In this document: one piece after another, positions 43,648 to 52,424 of the stretch | Numbering within the stretch: the stretch's first letter is position 1 | Layout of the letters: each line of letters starts with the position of its first letter | NCBI RefSeq assembly: GCF_016908975.1 | Contig: NZ_JAFBEX010000020.1 | Location: 45,925 to 109,924, forward strand | Source of the DNA: Neobacillus cucumis | GTDB taxonomy: Bacteria; Bacillota; Bacilli; Bacillales; Cytobacillaceae | Length of the DNA: 64,000 bases | Direction: 5' to 3' | The notes under the pieces: generated by a model | Told to the model about the DNA's origin: nothing | The model's input: the letters and a program-made list of their open reading frames with translations, nothing else | Databases searched by the model: none | Made by a program: the position numbers and the translations under genes

Positions 43648-43786
43648 TGAGAACAGTTTTAAAGTTAGGATAAGACAAACAAGATGTAGCTTGGGGGTGG
43701 CAAATGGCGAAAACTAGACAAAGGAAGTACATAAAAAATCAAACTGTTTAGCAAGAATCAGTCACTAAGGAAAGGAGGAGTGTCGA

Positions 43787-44551
43787 TTGTCTGAGACCAT
43801 TCGAAAGTCTATTAAAATTTTGACAGCTCTTAAGCCACAGGAGGAAAAGATGGAGTGGAGTGCTACTGAAATTAGTAGAGAACTTGATATGCCTGTTCAA
43901 ACCGTTCATCGGATCCTTTCTTCGCTTGAGGAAAGTGGAGTTGTTTATAAAAACTTTGAAACAAAGAAGTATCGTTTAGGGTTAACTTTACTTAAAATTG
44001 GATTTTCGTTACGAAATGAATTATTAGTAAGAAATTTTGCGATTCCCATTATGGAAAGATTAATGAAGAAAACGAAAGAAAGTGTTTATTTAACCGTACC
44101 TGAAGGGGAAGAAGGTGTATTTATTGACTGCATGAATACGATGCAATGGCTCAAGTTGGCAGAACCAATTGGTATGAGGGTTCCTCTATGTACGGGAGCA
44201 TCGCAGAAGGTGATTTTGGCCTTTATGAATCGAAATTCTCAGCAAAATATCATCAAAATGCTTAGTAAAAAAGGAAAAGTGAAAGATGAACAAAAATTAA
44301 AAAAGGATATCATGATGATTGAAAAATGTGGGTTTGCTTTATCATTTGGGGAAATAACAGAAGGAACCGCTAGTGTCGCAGCCCCAGTTTTTTCATGGGA
44401 GGATGAGGTTGTTGCCTCACTCACGGTGAATGGGCCAGAAGCAAGGTTTTCGGAAATTCGACTAAGAGAAATCGAAGTTTCAGTACGAAAAGCTGCGGAA
44501 GAATTATCAGAACAATTAGGTTGGCTTAAACAAGCTTCAAAATATATTTAG
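43787..44551 (+). CDS. IclR-family transcriptional regulator
   Basis: A 254-residue regulator with an N-terminal winged helix (SATEISRELDMPVQTVHRILSSLEESGVV) and a C-terminal GAF-like effector domain (PIGMRVPLCTGASQKVILAF, ITEGTASVAAPVF). TTG 43787 follows a strong AAAGGAGGAG. Lying between the N-demethylase/cupin genes and the first ammonium transporter, it probably controls amine use. The effector is unknown. Confidence 0.88.
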   Translation: MSETIRKSIKILTALKPQEEKMEWSATEISRELDMPVQTVHRILSSLEESGVVYKNFETKKYRLGLTLLKIGFSLRNELLVRNFAIPIMERLMKKTKESVYLTVPEGEEGVFIDCMNTMQWLKLAEPIGMRVPLCTGASQKVILAFMNRNSQQNIIKMLSKKGKVKDEQKLKKDIMMIEKCGFALSFGEITEGTASVAAPVFSWEDEVVASLTVNGPEARFSEIRLREIEVSVRKAAEELSEQLGWLKQASKYI

Positions 44552-44613
44552 AAGCAACAAAGATGAATAAGAGAGTTGATTATTCTATATTTAACGGGAA
44601 AAAGGAGGAAAAT

Positions 44614-45978
44614 ATGAAAAATCTACTAAAAACCAAAGGAACTCTTTTTATTTCTGTTCTGTTTCTTTCATTTCTTTTACCTGTAAATGCATTTGCTGCT
44701 ACACCAGGAGAATTGGATACGGGAGATACTACTTGGGTTTTAATTGCCTCGGGTCTTGTATTGTTTATGCATGTACCAGGTCTTGCACTTTTTTATGGGG
44801 GGTTGGTTAGTCAGCGGAATGTCGTCTCCACCTTAATGCATAGTTTTGTGAGTCTATTAATTGTGAGTGTAGTGTGGGTTTTATGGGGTTATAGTTTTAG
44901 CTATGGAACCAGCATCGGTGGATTTATGGGCGGTTTTGATTATATTGGTTTTAAAGGAGTCGGGCCTGAAGTATATGGTTCATTAACAATCCCTCATTAT
45001 TTGTTTGCTCTACTGCAAATCGTTTATGTAGCGATTACAGTTGCGATCATCTCTAGTGGAATCTCTGGAAGGATTTCCTTTAAGGCATGGATTTTATTTA
45101 CGATCTTATGGCCCACGGTTGTGTATGCTCCAATGGCACATATGGTGTGGGGCGGTGGTCTTCTCGCTCAATTGGGTGAGCTCGATTTTGCTGGAGGAAC
45201 CGTTGTCCATATTACTTCAGGTGTTGCAGCTTTAGTGGCCGCGATTATGATAGGTCCTAGAAAAGGGTATACCACCGAACAAAAGCCACATAATGTTGTG
45301 TTGTTCTTGTTTGGAGCAGCGACTTTATGGTTTGGCTGGTTTGGCTTTAATGGTGGTAGTGCATTAGCTTCAGGCAGTCTCACTTCGTTAGTTCTTCTCA
45401 ATACTCATATTGCTGGGGCAGCAGCGGGGATCGGGTGGTTGGTTATCGAGTGGATGATGCGCAAACGGCCAACACTAGTGGGGACCGCAACAGGAGCCAT
45501 TGCAGGGCTAGTTGCGATTACCCCGGCTGCAGGCTATGTCTCTGTTCCTTCCGCCCTTATCATTGGCTTAATTGGTGCCCCAGTATGCTATTTCAGTATT
45601 TACTATTTGAAAGCAAAATTAAAGTATGATGATACGTTAGATGCTTTTGGTGTTCATGGAATGACAGGAATTTGGGGAGCCATTGCGACAGGTCTTTTTG
45701 CTAGTAAGGAGATCAATCCTGCTGGAAATGGGTTGTTTTATGGAAATCCAGAACAAGTGCTTCACCAGTTGACTGGTGTAGGGGCGGCGATTCTTTTAAC
45801 GGTCGTCGGTACGTTTGTTATTTTAAAAGTTATTAGCTTAATTACGCCATTACGAGTAAGTGAAAAGGAGGAGCTGGTAGGATTGGATGTAAGTTCCCAT
45901 GCTGAACCTGCATATAATATAGAAGAAGAGCAACCATACCAAAGTTTTGAGCATTATGAGGTAAAGAATGCTCATTAA
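44614..45978 (+). CDS. amt: Ammonium/methylammonium transporter (Amt) 1
   Basis: A 454-residue Amt/MEP/Rh channel with a cleavable-looking signal peptide (LFLSFLLPVNAFA) and 11 membrane spans. Conserved Amt features: HVPGLALFYGGLV, the LDFAGGTVVHI segment with pore Asp and His, FGWFGFNGGSA, and LDAFGVHGMTGIWG with the second pore His. ATG 44614 follows AAAGGAGG. No PII (glnK) gene is adjacent, which is unusual for nitrogen-regulated amt genes. The amine-oxidation context suggests it handles ammonium or methylammonium. Confidence 0.92.
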   Translation: MKNLLKTKGTLFISVLFLSFLLPVNAFAATPGELDTGDTTWVLIASGLVLFMHVPGLALFYGGLVSQRNVVSTLMHSFVSLLIVSVVWVLWGYSFSYGTSIGGFMGGFDYIGFKGVGPEVYGSLTIPHYLFALLQIVYVAITVAIISSGISGRISFKAWILFTILWPTVVYAPMAHMVWGGGLLAQLGELDFAGGTVVHITSGVAALVAAIMIGPRKGYTTEQKPHNVVLFLFGAATLWFGWFGFNGGSALASGSLTSLVLLNTHIAGAAAGIGWLVIEWMMRKRPTLVGTATGAIAGLVAITPAAGYVSVPSALIIGLIGAPVCYFSIYYLKAKLKYDDTLDAFGVHGMTGIWGAIATGLFASKEINPAGNGLFYGNPEQVLHQLTGVGAAILLTVVGTFVILKVISLITPLRVSEKEELVGLDVSSHAEPAYNIEEEQPYQSFEHYEVKNAH

Positions 45979-45995
45979 GAAATAAAGAGTAGACT

Positions 45996-46047
45996 AAAAG
46001 GCCATCCGTTCAGATTCAGGAGGAATCTAAACTGGATGGCTTTTATT
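45996..46047. terminator. Bidirectional terminator between amt and araC-type gene
   Basis: A 20-bp imperfect stem, AAAAGGCCATCCGTTCAGAT paired with ATCTAAACTGGATGGCTTTT, with T runs in both directions. Confidence 0.85.
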
Positions 46048-46067
46048 TATTTTATTCAAACAACGTT

Positions 46068-46886
46068 TCATACATTTGTAAATATCTTTTTATATTGTTT
46101 AGGTGTTAAATGAATGAACTTTTTGAAACCTTTAATGAAGTGAGCCTGATCATAGTAACCATTTTCATAGATAATATCTAGTAAATCTTTTCCATTTCTA
46201 TCTAAATACATATCTAACGTATTTTGGAAGCGAACGATTTGACAAAATTGCTTAGGAGAGAAGCCAATATAGGATTCAAACTTCCTGCGTATATGCTGTT
46301 CTGAATAGCCAATGGAATCGGATAAGTCCTGGACATTAACGGTTCCCCGTGACGAATAAATCTGATCAATGGCATATCTAACCATTTTTTGATCTTTTTC
46401 TAATTTTAACTGTTTTTCTTGTAAATACTCTCCAAACAATTGGATTCTCTCGCTAAATGACTTCCCCGAAATGATTAGCTCCACCATCGGCTCCGCCTCA
46501 TTCAAAACCTCAATTAACGGAATTTGCTGAGCAAGAAGGAGGTCCATTGATTCATTTAATTTGAAAATACTTTGTTCAGGGAAAAATCGAACCCCGAAGT
46601 ATTGGCAATCTTTTCGAAATTCTGGCTGTTTTTTTCTGTGTAAAGGACTAGTCCAAAGATAAGCAGTTGGATTTGTAGGATCACAGCAGAATAAAAAATC
46701 AAAACATCCATCTGGAATAAGGGATAGAAACGTAGAGTTGTCTGCCTTTGTAGTGAATTGATAGAACAAGGCAACATTCTGGCTATACCATCCACCCGCG
46801 GGTTTAAGTTCTTGATAGAAAAGTGTATTTTGTTTGATTTCTGGTTGAGAAGGAAAATAGATTTGGTTATCTAATAAAGGACTCAT
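46068..46886 (-). CDS. AraC-family transcriptional regulator
   Basis: A 272-residue regulator. The N-terminal DUF6597-like sensing part (PAGGWYSQNVALFYQF..., LIPDGCFDFLFC) is followed by two C-terminal helix-turn-helices (VQDLSDSIGYSEQHIRRKFESYIGFSPKQFCQIVRF; YYDQAHFIKGFKKFIHLTPKQYKK). ATG 46886 is set by GAAAGGAGT; the longer frame upstream is rejected. Divergent from the copper amine oxidase gene, of which it is the likely activator. Confidence 0.87.
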   Translation of the reverse strand: MSPLLDNQIYFPSQPEIKQNTLFYQELKPAGGWYSQNVALFYQFTTKADNSTFLSLIPDGCFDFLFCCDPTNPTAYLWTSPLHRKKQPEFRKDCQYFGVRFFPEQSIFKLNESMDLLLAQQIPLIEVLNEAEPMVELIISGKSFSERIQLFGEYLQEKQLKLEKDQKMVRYAIDQIYSSRGTVNVQDLSDSIGYSEQHIRRKFESYIGFSPKQFCQIVRFQNTLDMYLDRNGKDLLDIIYENGYYDQAHFIKGFKKFIHLTPKQYKKIFTNV

Positions 46887-46986
46887 TTTGTAGTACTCCT
46901 TTCTTAACAGTAATTGATAACAGAATATGATTGGATGAAAAAAATTAGTGGAATAGTTAGAATTCATAAAAAAATAATAATAACAT

Positions 46987-47031
46987 TTCTATGTTTATTA
47001 CAGTGATATGTAAGAATTTCTAACATAGAAA
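46987..47031. promoter_or_regulatory. Inverted repeat in the araC/amine oxidase intergenic region
   Basis: TTTCTATGTT (46987-46996) and AACATAGAAA (47022-47031) are perfect 10-bp arms 25 bases apart, between the divergent genes. Candidate site of the AraC-type regulator. Confidence 0.45.
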
Positions 47032-47051
47032 ATCAAAAAACATAACACAGG

Positions 47052-47075
47052 TTCGTTTTTTACAATAAATTCGAC
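47052..47075. promoter_or_regulatory. Second copy of the TTTTTACAATAA operator-like element
   Basis: TTCG, T, TTTTTACAATAA, A, TTCGAC; nearly the same as the element at 43625-43647. It lies 85 bp before the amine oxidase start codon. Confidence 0.5.
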
Positions 47076-47159
47076 AAAAAACTAGGTATTCTAAGAGTGT
47101 AGTTAAGATTAACTCAAAAAAAGTCAATTTAAATTTATCAAATATTGGGAGGCAAACTC

Positions 47160-49121
47160 ATGAAAGCATCCGAAATGAAAGTAAATCAAGCGACACATCC
47201 TTTAGAACCATTAACATCGGAGGAAATCACAAAAGCAGTAGCGATTTTAAGAAGTGAAATGAATGTAACTCAATCTGCTAGGTTTGCACAGGTGGTCTTA
47301 AATGAACCTGAAAAAGAATTGGTTCTTAATTTTAAAGAGGGAGATTCATTTGAAAGAGAAGTTTTTATTATTCTATTAGAGCCAGAAACGAATGAAACGT
47401 TTGAAGCGATCGTCTCTCTAACAAAAGAACAAGTGGTTTCCTATGAATTTATTCCAGATGTTCGACCAGGTTTTATCCTGGATGAATTTGAAGCAGTCGA
47501 AGAATTAGTGAAAAATGACCCAGATTATCAAGCTGCCCTTTTAAAACGCGGCATTACCGATCCAAGTTTAGTGATGATTGATCCATGGTCTTCAGGTTAC
47601 TTTGGGATCCCAGAAGATGAAGGGAAACGACTTGTTCGTGCGTTAGCTTGGGTAAGGCCAGCTGAAGGTGAAAATGGATATGCGTATCCAGTTACAGGTC
47701 TAATTCCGGTAGTTGATGTGAATAAAATGGAAATTATCCGCATTGAAGACTACGGAGTGAAACCAATTCCGCCAACAGATGGTGCTTATACTCCGGAAGA
47801 AGCAAATAGTTACCCGATTGATATTCGCCAAGACGTAAAACCATTGGATATCATTCAACCTGAAGGCCCAAGCTTCGAAATTGATGGTCATTTCATTAAG
47901 TGGCAAAAATGGAATATTCGTTTTGGATTTACGCCAAGAGAAGGGCTTGTTCTTCACACTGTAGGATATGAGGATAAAGCAAAAGTTCGTCCAATTCTTT
48001 ACCGTGCGGCCCTTTCTGAAATGGTGGTACCTTACAGTGATACAAATCCAGCTCATAACTGGCAAAATGCGTTCGATGCAGGGGAATACGGAATTGGTCA
48101 GCTTGCCAATTCTTTGGAGTTAGGTTGTGACTGTGTAGGGTTTATTAAATACTTTGATGCCGTAATGTCAAATAGTAAAGGCGAACCATTTACCGTGAAA
48201 AATGCCGTTTGTCTTCATGAAGAAGATTATGGCGTTGCATGGAAGCATACAGATTGGAGGACAAACAGAGTAGAAGTTAGGCGTTCTCGTCGTCTTGTAA
48301 TCTCATTCTTTGCGACAGTTGCAAACTATGATTATGGATTCTTTTGGTCCTTCTATCCAGATGGAACGATCGAATGTGAAGTGAAATTAACTGGTATTTT
48401 AAATGTAGGTGCTTTGGATGAAGGGGAAGTTCCTAAATATGGAACAGAGGTTGCACCACAGGTGAACGCGCCATATCATCAGCATTTCTTTAACTTCCGA
48501 ATCGATCCTATCCTTGATGGGGTGAATAACTCATTGGTTGAATCTTATACAGTCGCAGAAAAGGCAGGTCCAGAAAATCCAAATAACAATGCCTTCTATA
48601 CGATAGCAAAAGCCTTTAAAACAGAATCAGAATCCGTAAGTAATATTGATTTGGCTACTCAAAAAACATGGAAAATTGTCAATCCGAATTCGAAAAATTT
48701 TGTTGGCCAACCAGTCGGATATAAAATTGTCACGGGTGAAAACTGTTTTCCGTTCGCAACAGATGAGGCTAGTGTTATTAAACGTGCAGGATTTATCAAG
48801 AATCATCTCCATGTTACAAAATATGACCGTGACCAAATGTATGCTTCTGGAAAATATCCGAACCAATCAAAAGGAGGAGATAGCTTAGAGCATTATGTAA
48901 AAGCTGACCGTAATATTGAAAATGAAGATATTGTTGTGTGGTACACAATGGGGCATCACCATATTACTCGACCAGAAGACTGGCCGGTTATGCCAACTGC
49001 GTATCAAAGCTTCCAATTGAAACCAGTCGGATTCTTTGACCGTAACCCAGCTCTAGACCTGCCGCGTCCAAAGGCAAAAACATCTTGCAGCATGACAAAA
49101 GGTGATTCCTGCCATCAATAA
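47160..49121 (+). CDS. Copper/TPQ amine oxidase (primary-amine oxidase)
   Basis: A 653-residue copper amine oxidase converting a primary amine, O2 and water to aldehyde, ammonia and H2O2. The topaquinone-forming Tyr390 is in NYDYGFFW, the catalytic base is D306 in FDAGEYGIG, the copper ligands H440 and H442 are in YHQHFFN, and a third is in GHHHITRPEDWPVMPT (599-601). No signal peptide, so probably cytoplasmic. ATG 47160 follows GGGAGG. Length matches the Arthrobacter methylamine/phenethylamine oxidases. Methylamine as substrate is inferred from the hxlAB and N-demethylase neighbours. Confidence 0.93.
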   Translation: MKASEMKVNQATHPLEPLTSEEITKAVAILRSEMNVTQSARFAQVVLNEPEKELVLNFKEGDSFEREVFIILLEPETNETFEAIVSLTKEQVVSYEFIPDVRPGFILDEFEAVEELVKNDPDYQAALLKRGITDPSLVMIDPWSSGYFGIPEDEGKRLVRALAWVRPAEGENGYAYPVTGLIPVVDVNKMEIIRIEDYGVKPIPPTDGAYTPEEANSYPIDIRQDVKPLDIIQPEGPSFEIDGHFIKWQKWNIRFGFTPREGLVLHTVGYEDKAKVRPILYRAALSEMVVPYSDTNPAHNWQNAFDAGEYGIGQLANSLELGCDCVGFIKYFDAVMSNSKGEPFTVKNAVCLHEEDYGVAWKHTDWRTNRVEVRRSRRLVISFFATVANYDYGFFWSFYPDGTIECEVKLTGILNVGALDEGEVPKYGTEVAPQVNAPYHQHFFNFRIDPILDGVNNSLVESYTVAEKAGPENPNNNAFYTIAKAFKTESESVSNIDLATQKTWKIVNPNSKNFVGQPVGYKIVTGENCFPFATDEASVIKRAGFIKNHLHVTKYDRDQMYASGKYPNQSKGGDSLEHYVKADRNIENEDIVVWYTMGHHHITRPEDWPVMPTAYQSFQLKPVGFFDRNPALDLPRPKAKTSCSMTKGDSCHQ

Positions 49122-49128
49122 GAAAGAA

Positions 49129-49158
49129 ACGGGAGTTGGTTTTTTAACCAGCTCCCGT
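49129..49158 (+). other. Intergenic hairpin between amine oxidase and the His-tail membrane protein
   Basis: ACGGGAGTTGGTT and AACCAGCTCCCGT form a 13-bp stem (one G-U) without a following T run. It is better read as an mRNA-stabilising or differential-expression element than as a terminator. Confidence 0.6.
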
Positions 49159-49179
49159 ATTATAAATGGAGGTGAAGGC

Positions 49180-49755
49180 ATGTTAGTTTTAATTAGTTCA
49201 GCAATGATCGTTGTTTACACATTATTTTTTAGTCTTTACATTGCTTCAAGAAAACATATTGTGAGTCCAGCAACAGGAAAATGTATTTCGATGGCATTAG
49301 GAATGGTAAGCAGTACAATGATTGGTCTCATCATTGCTCTATTAATACCAGGAGAACTAGCGTATGCTACCGTAGTATCCATTATCGTTAGCGGTGTATT
49401 TACCTATTTCATTGGCAAACATTTCGGAGCTTCGGGAATCATTGAAGCATTGTCTGCCAGCTTTATGGGAGCGATGATGGGAGCGATGCTTGGAGATATG
49501 ACCCCAGAAAACCGTCAAACGTTTATCATGGTTGCTATGGATATCATCTATTTATTATCTATCATATCTTTAATGTTTATGGTTAATAAAGAGGTTGTAA
49601 AACAGAATGCCATGATTAAAACCAAATTAACCCCGCTTTTGCTATCATTCGTTCTTTCCATTTCAGTAATAGGAATTGCAGTAACAGTGGAGACACGTAC
49701 CCATGTTCCGGTTGATATGCCGGAGATGAATATGAATCATCAACACCAGCATTAA
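49180..49755 (+). CDS. Membrane protein with Met/His-rich C-terminal tail, possible copper supply
   Basis: A 191-residue protein with about six membrane spans, Met-rich loops (FMGAMMGAMLGDM) and the tail VDMPEMNMNHQHQH, a pattern typical of Cu(I)/Cu(II)-binding proteins. ATG 49180 follows GGAGGTG; upstream extension into the hairpin is rejected. I do not recognise a named family. It sits between the copper amine oxidase and a second amt, in the same direction, so a role in copper provision to the oxidase is a reasonable but untested inference. Confidence 0.65.
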   Translation: MLVLISSAMIVVYTLFFSLYIASRKHIVSPATGKCISMALGMVSSTMIGLIIALLIPGELAYATVVSIIVSGVFTYFIGKHFGASGIIEALSASFMGAMMGAMLGDMTPENRQTFIMVAMDIIYLLSIISLMFMVNKEVVKQNAMIKTKLTPLLLSFVLSISVIGIAVTVETRTHVPVDMPEMNMNHQHQH

Positions 49756-49789
49756 ACTGAAAATAAATGAAGCCTAAGGAGGAATTGGT

Positions 49790-51148
49790 ATGTTGCGTAA
49801 AAAACGGAATATGGTCTTATTCACATTTCTTGCCATTCTTTTCATTGTTCCAATCAATGCGTTTGCAGCCACAACAACACCCGTAGTTGATTCAGGAGAT
49901 ACAACCTGGATGTTAATTTCAACGGCAATCGTCATCTTCATGCATGTTCCAGGCTTAGCTCTCTTTTATGGAGGATTAGTAAGTGATCGAAACGTTGTTT
50001 CAACCATGATGCATAGCTTTGTCAGCCTGTTAATCGTCACGCTCGTATGGGTATTATGGGGTTACACTCTTAGCTTTGGACCTGATAAAGGCGGACTGAT
50101 AGGTGGGTTGGACTACTTAGGATTTCATGGGGTTGGAGGAGAAGCTGCATTTGGGTCTTACACCATTCCGCATTATACTTTTGCTATCTTCCAATGTGCA
50201 TTTGCCGCTATTACCGTTGCCATCATTTCTGGGGGGATTGCAGGAAGAATTTCTTTCCCAGCTTGGATTCTCTTTAGTTTGTTATGGGTTACCTTTATTT
50301 ATGCTCCGATGGCTCATTGGGTTTGGGGAGGCGGTTTTTTAGCTAAACTTGGTGAACTCGACTTTGCTGGTGGTACAGTTGTTCATATATTATCTGGGGT
50401 AAGTGCTCTTGCGGCCGCTATTATTATTGGACCTAGGTATGAACATTTGAAGAAAAAACACAGTCCACATAACATCGTTCTATTCTTAATAGGTGCTGCA
50501 ACACTTTGGTTTGGGTGGTTTGGCTTCAATGCAGGGAGTGCTTTAGGTGCAAATGGTGTAACTGCTCTTGCCTTTGCGAATACCCAAGTTGCGGCAGCCG
50601 CTGGTGGTGTGTGCTGGCTACTAATTGAATGGAAAGTCCGCAAACGACCAACTTTAGTCGGGGCAGCTACAGGAGCAATCGCTGGTTTAGTAGGAATCAC
50701 TCCTGCAGCAGGGTTTGTAACTGTTCCTTCAGCCATCATTATTGGCTTACTTTCCGCGCCGGTAAGTTATTATGGAATTAACTTTATTAAAGAAAAATTC
50801 AAATATGATGATACATTAGATGCATTTGGTGTTCATGGTCTATCTGGAATTTGGGGATCACTTGCAACAGGTCTTTTTGCCACAACAAGTGTGAATTCAG
50901 CGGGTAATGACGGATTGTTTTATGGGAATCCTGAATTGATTTTACACCAAGCTTTGGGAGTGGCAACAGCGATCGTTCTTGGTGTTGTCGGAACGTTTAT
51001 CATCTTAAAAATCGTAAAACTATTTGTGCCTTTACGTGTTACCCAAGAAGAAGAATTAATGGGATTAGACATTAGTCTACATGAAGAGATCGCTTATAGT
51101 TCAACGGTTCAACCTTTAGAAACACCTAATGATTCATATGTATCGTAA
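49790..51148 (+). CDS. amt: Ammonium/methylammonium transporter (Amt) 2
   Basis: A 452-residue paralogue of the Amt at 44614, similar over its whole length (same HVPGLALFYGGLVS, LDFAGGTVVHI and LDAFGVHGLSGIWG motifs) and with its own signal peptide (FIVPINAFA). AAGGAGG precedes the ATG. The two copies bracket the amine oxidase and its regulator, pointing to a local duplication. No glnK partner. Ammonium re-uptake or methylammonium import are both possible. Confidence 0.92.
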   Translation: MLRKKRNMVLFTFLAILFIVPINAFAATTTPVVDSGDTTWMLISTAIVIFMHVPGLALFYGGLVSDRNVVSTMMHSFVSLLIVTLVWVLWGYTLSFGPDKGGLIGGLDYLGFHGVGGEAAFGSYTIPHYTFAIFQCAFAAITVAIISGGIAGRISFPAWILFSLLWVTFIYAPMAHWVWGGGFLAKLGELDFAGGTVVHILSGVSALAAAIIIGPRYEHLKKKHSPHNIVLFLIGAATLWFGWFGFNAGSALGANGVTALAFANTQVAAAAGGVCWLLIEWKVRKRPTLVGAATGAIAGLVGITPAAGFVTVPSAIIIGLLSAPVSYYGINFIKEKFKYDDTLDAFGVHGLSGIWGSLATGLFATTSVNSAGNDGLFYGNPELILHQALGVATAIVLGVVGTFIILKIVKLFVPLRVTQEEELMGLDISLHEEIAYSSTVQPLETPNDSYVS

Positions 51149-51199
51149 ATAGTCTTAGACTGAAAAAGTATCAGTATAGTAATTAAAGGTTTTCATTTT

Positions 51200-51238
51200 A
51201 AAACAAGCACTCGTTTTTTAGATGCTTGTTTTTTCTTT
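51200..51238 (+). terminator. Terminator after amt 2
   Basis: AAACAAGCA and TGCTTGTTT with an intervening T-rich loop, then TTTTCTTTT. Confidence 0.7.
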
Positions 51239-51410
51239 TGATTGAAATGACTTGTAATAATTGATAAAACAGATAAATTTTTTAAACTATAAGATTGCAA
51301 ATAGTATAAAAATGGTAAAATAAATTGAGATGATAAGGAAATTCTTTACACTGGGATTTTGGTCTTATTGAGTTGTGCAAGAATGATCAGAAGGTTAAGG
51401 TGAAATAATT

Positions 51411-52325
51411 ATGACAAAAACAAAGCAAAAAATTATTACCCACTTATGGTATGACAAGGAAGCAAAAGAAGCAGCGGAGTTTTACGCATCCATATTCCCA
51501 GACTCAAAAATTACAAATGTATCTACAATTCATAACACACCATCAGGCGACTCCGATATAGTCTCTTTTGATCTTTGGGGTCAGAAGTTCATGGCAATTA
51601 GTGCAGGGCCTTTTTTCAAATTCAATCCATCTGTGTCTTTCATAGTTAATTTTGATCCATCGCGAGAAGAAGACGCCGGAGAAAAAATAAATGAGGTTTG
51701 GAACAAATTGTCCGAAGGTGGCACAGTGCTCATGCATCTTGATGAATATCCTTTTAGTAAGAGGTATGGCTGGATTCAGGACAAGTATGGTTTGTCCTGG
51801 CAGTTAATGCTTACCAATCCAGAAGGTGAAGAGCGGCCTCCGATAATGCCATTTCTATTGTTTGTGGGAGATAAATGTGGCAATGCGGAAGAGGCGCTTA
51901 AATTTTATTTATCAGTTTTTAAGAACGGAAAGCAGGGGCTTATCGCTCGTTATCCTAAAGGTATGGAACCAGACAAAGAAGGAACAATCATGTTTTCTGA
52001 TTTCTTACTTGAAGATCAGTGGTTTGCCGCAATGGATAGCGCCCATGAACATAAGTTCAATTTTAATGAGGCAATCTCATTTATGGTGTATTGCGATACT
52101 CAAGTAGAGATTGATTATTACTGGGAAAAACTCTCTGCGGTTCCTGAAGCAGAGCAATGTGGCTGGCTAAAGGATAAGTTCGGTGTATCCTGGCAGATTG
52201 TGCCAACTGATATGGACGAGATGATGAGTAAGAGTACACCTGAGCAACTTGCGCGCGTAACGAAAGCTTTTCTTAAAATGAAGAAGTTTGATCTTGTGGA
52301 ACTACAGAAAGCTTACAATGGGTAA
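51411..52325 (+). CDS. PhnB-like VOC-fold protein with two domains
   Basis: A 304-residue tandem glyoxalase/VOC-fold protein of the type often named 3-demethylubiquinone-9 3-methyltransferase-like (PhnB/YjdN). Each half repeats the pattern KITTHLWYDKEAKEAAEFYASIFPDSKI / LLFVGDKCGNAEEALKFYLSVFKNG, and each ends in a YG(L/V)SWQ-type segment. No methyltransferase SAM motif is visible, so the old name is not a reliable function. ATG 51411 follows AAGGTG. Confidence 0.82.
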   Translation: MTKTKQKIITHLWYDKEAKEAAEFYASIFPDSKITNVSTIHNTPSGDSDIVSFDLWGQKFMAISAGPFFKFNPSVSFIVNFDPSREEDAGEKINEVWNKLSEGGTVLMHLDEYPFSKRYGWIQDKYGLSWQLMLTNPEGEERPPIMPFLLFVGDKCGNAEEALKFYLSVFKNGKQGLIARYPKGMEPDKEGTIMFSDFLLEDQWFAAMDSAHEHKFNFNEAISFMVYCDTQVEIDYYWEKLSAVPEAEQCGWLKDKFGVSWQIVPTDMDEMMSKSTPEQLARVTKAFLKMKKFDLVELQKAYNG

Positions 52326-52372
52326 TGTGTTGTGAAATAAGAAGACAAAAAACGTGAAGATATACAGTTTAG

Positions 52373-52402
52373 GGGATGGTCGCAATAGGGCATCCCTTTT
52401 TT
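52373..52402 (+). terminator. Terminator after the VOC protein
   Basis: GGGATG, 12-nt loop, CATCCC, then seven T residues. Confidence 0.7.
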
Positions 52403-52424
52403 AATTGTTGAAAATTCAGAATAT

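Noticed and set aside
43680..43710. Sigma-54 (-24/-12) promoter before the IclR gene
   Set aside because: GTGGCAAATGGCG has a TGGCA but no TTGC at the right distance.
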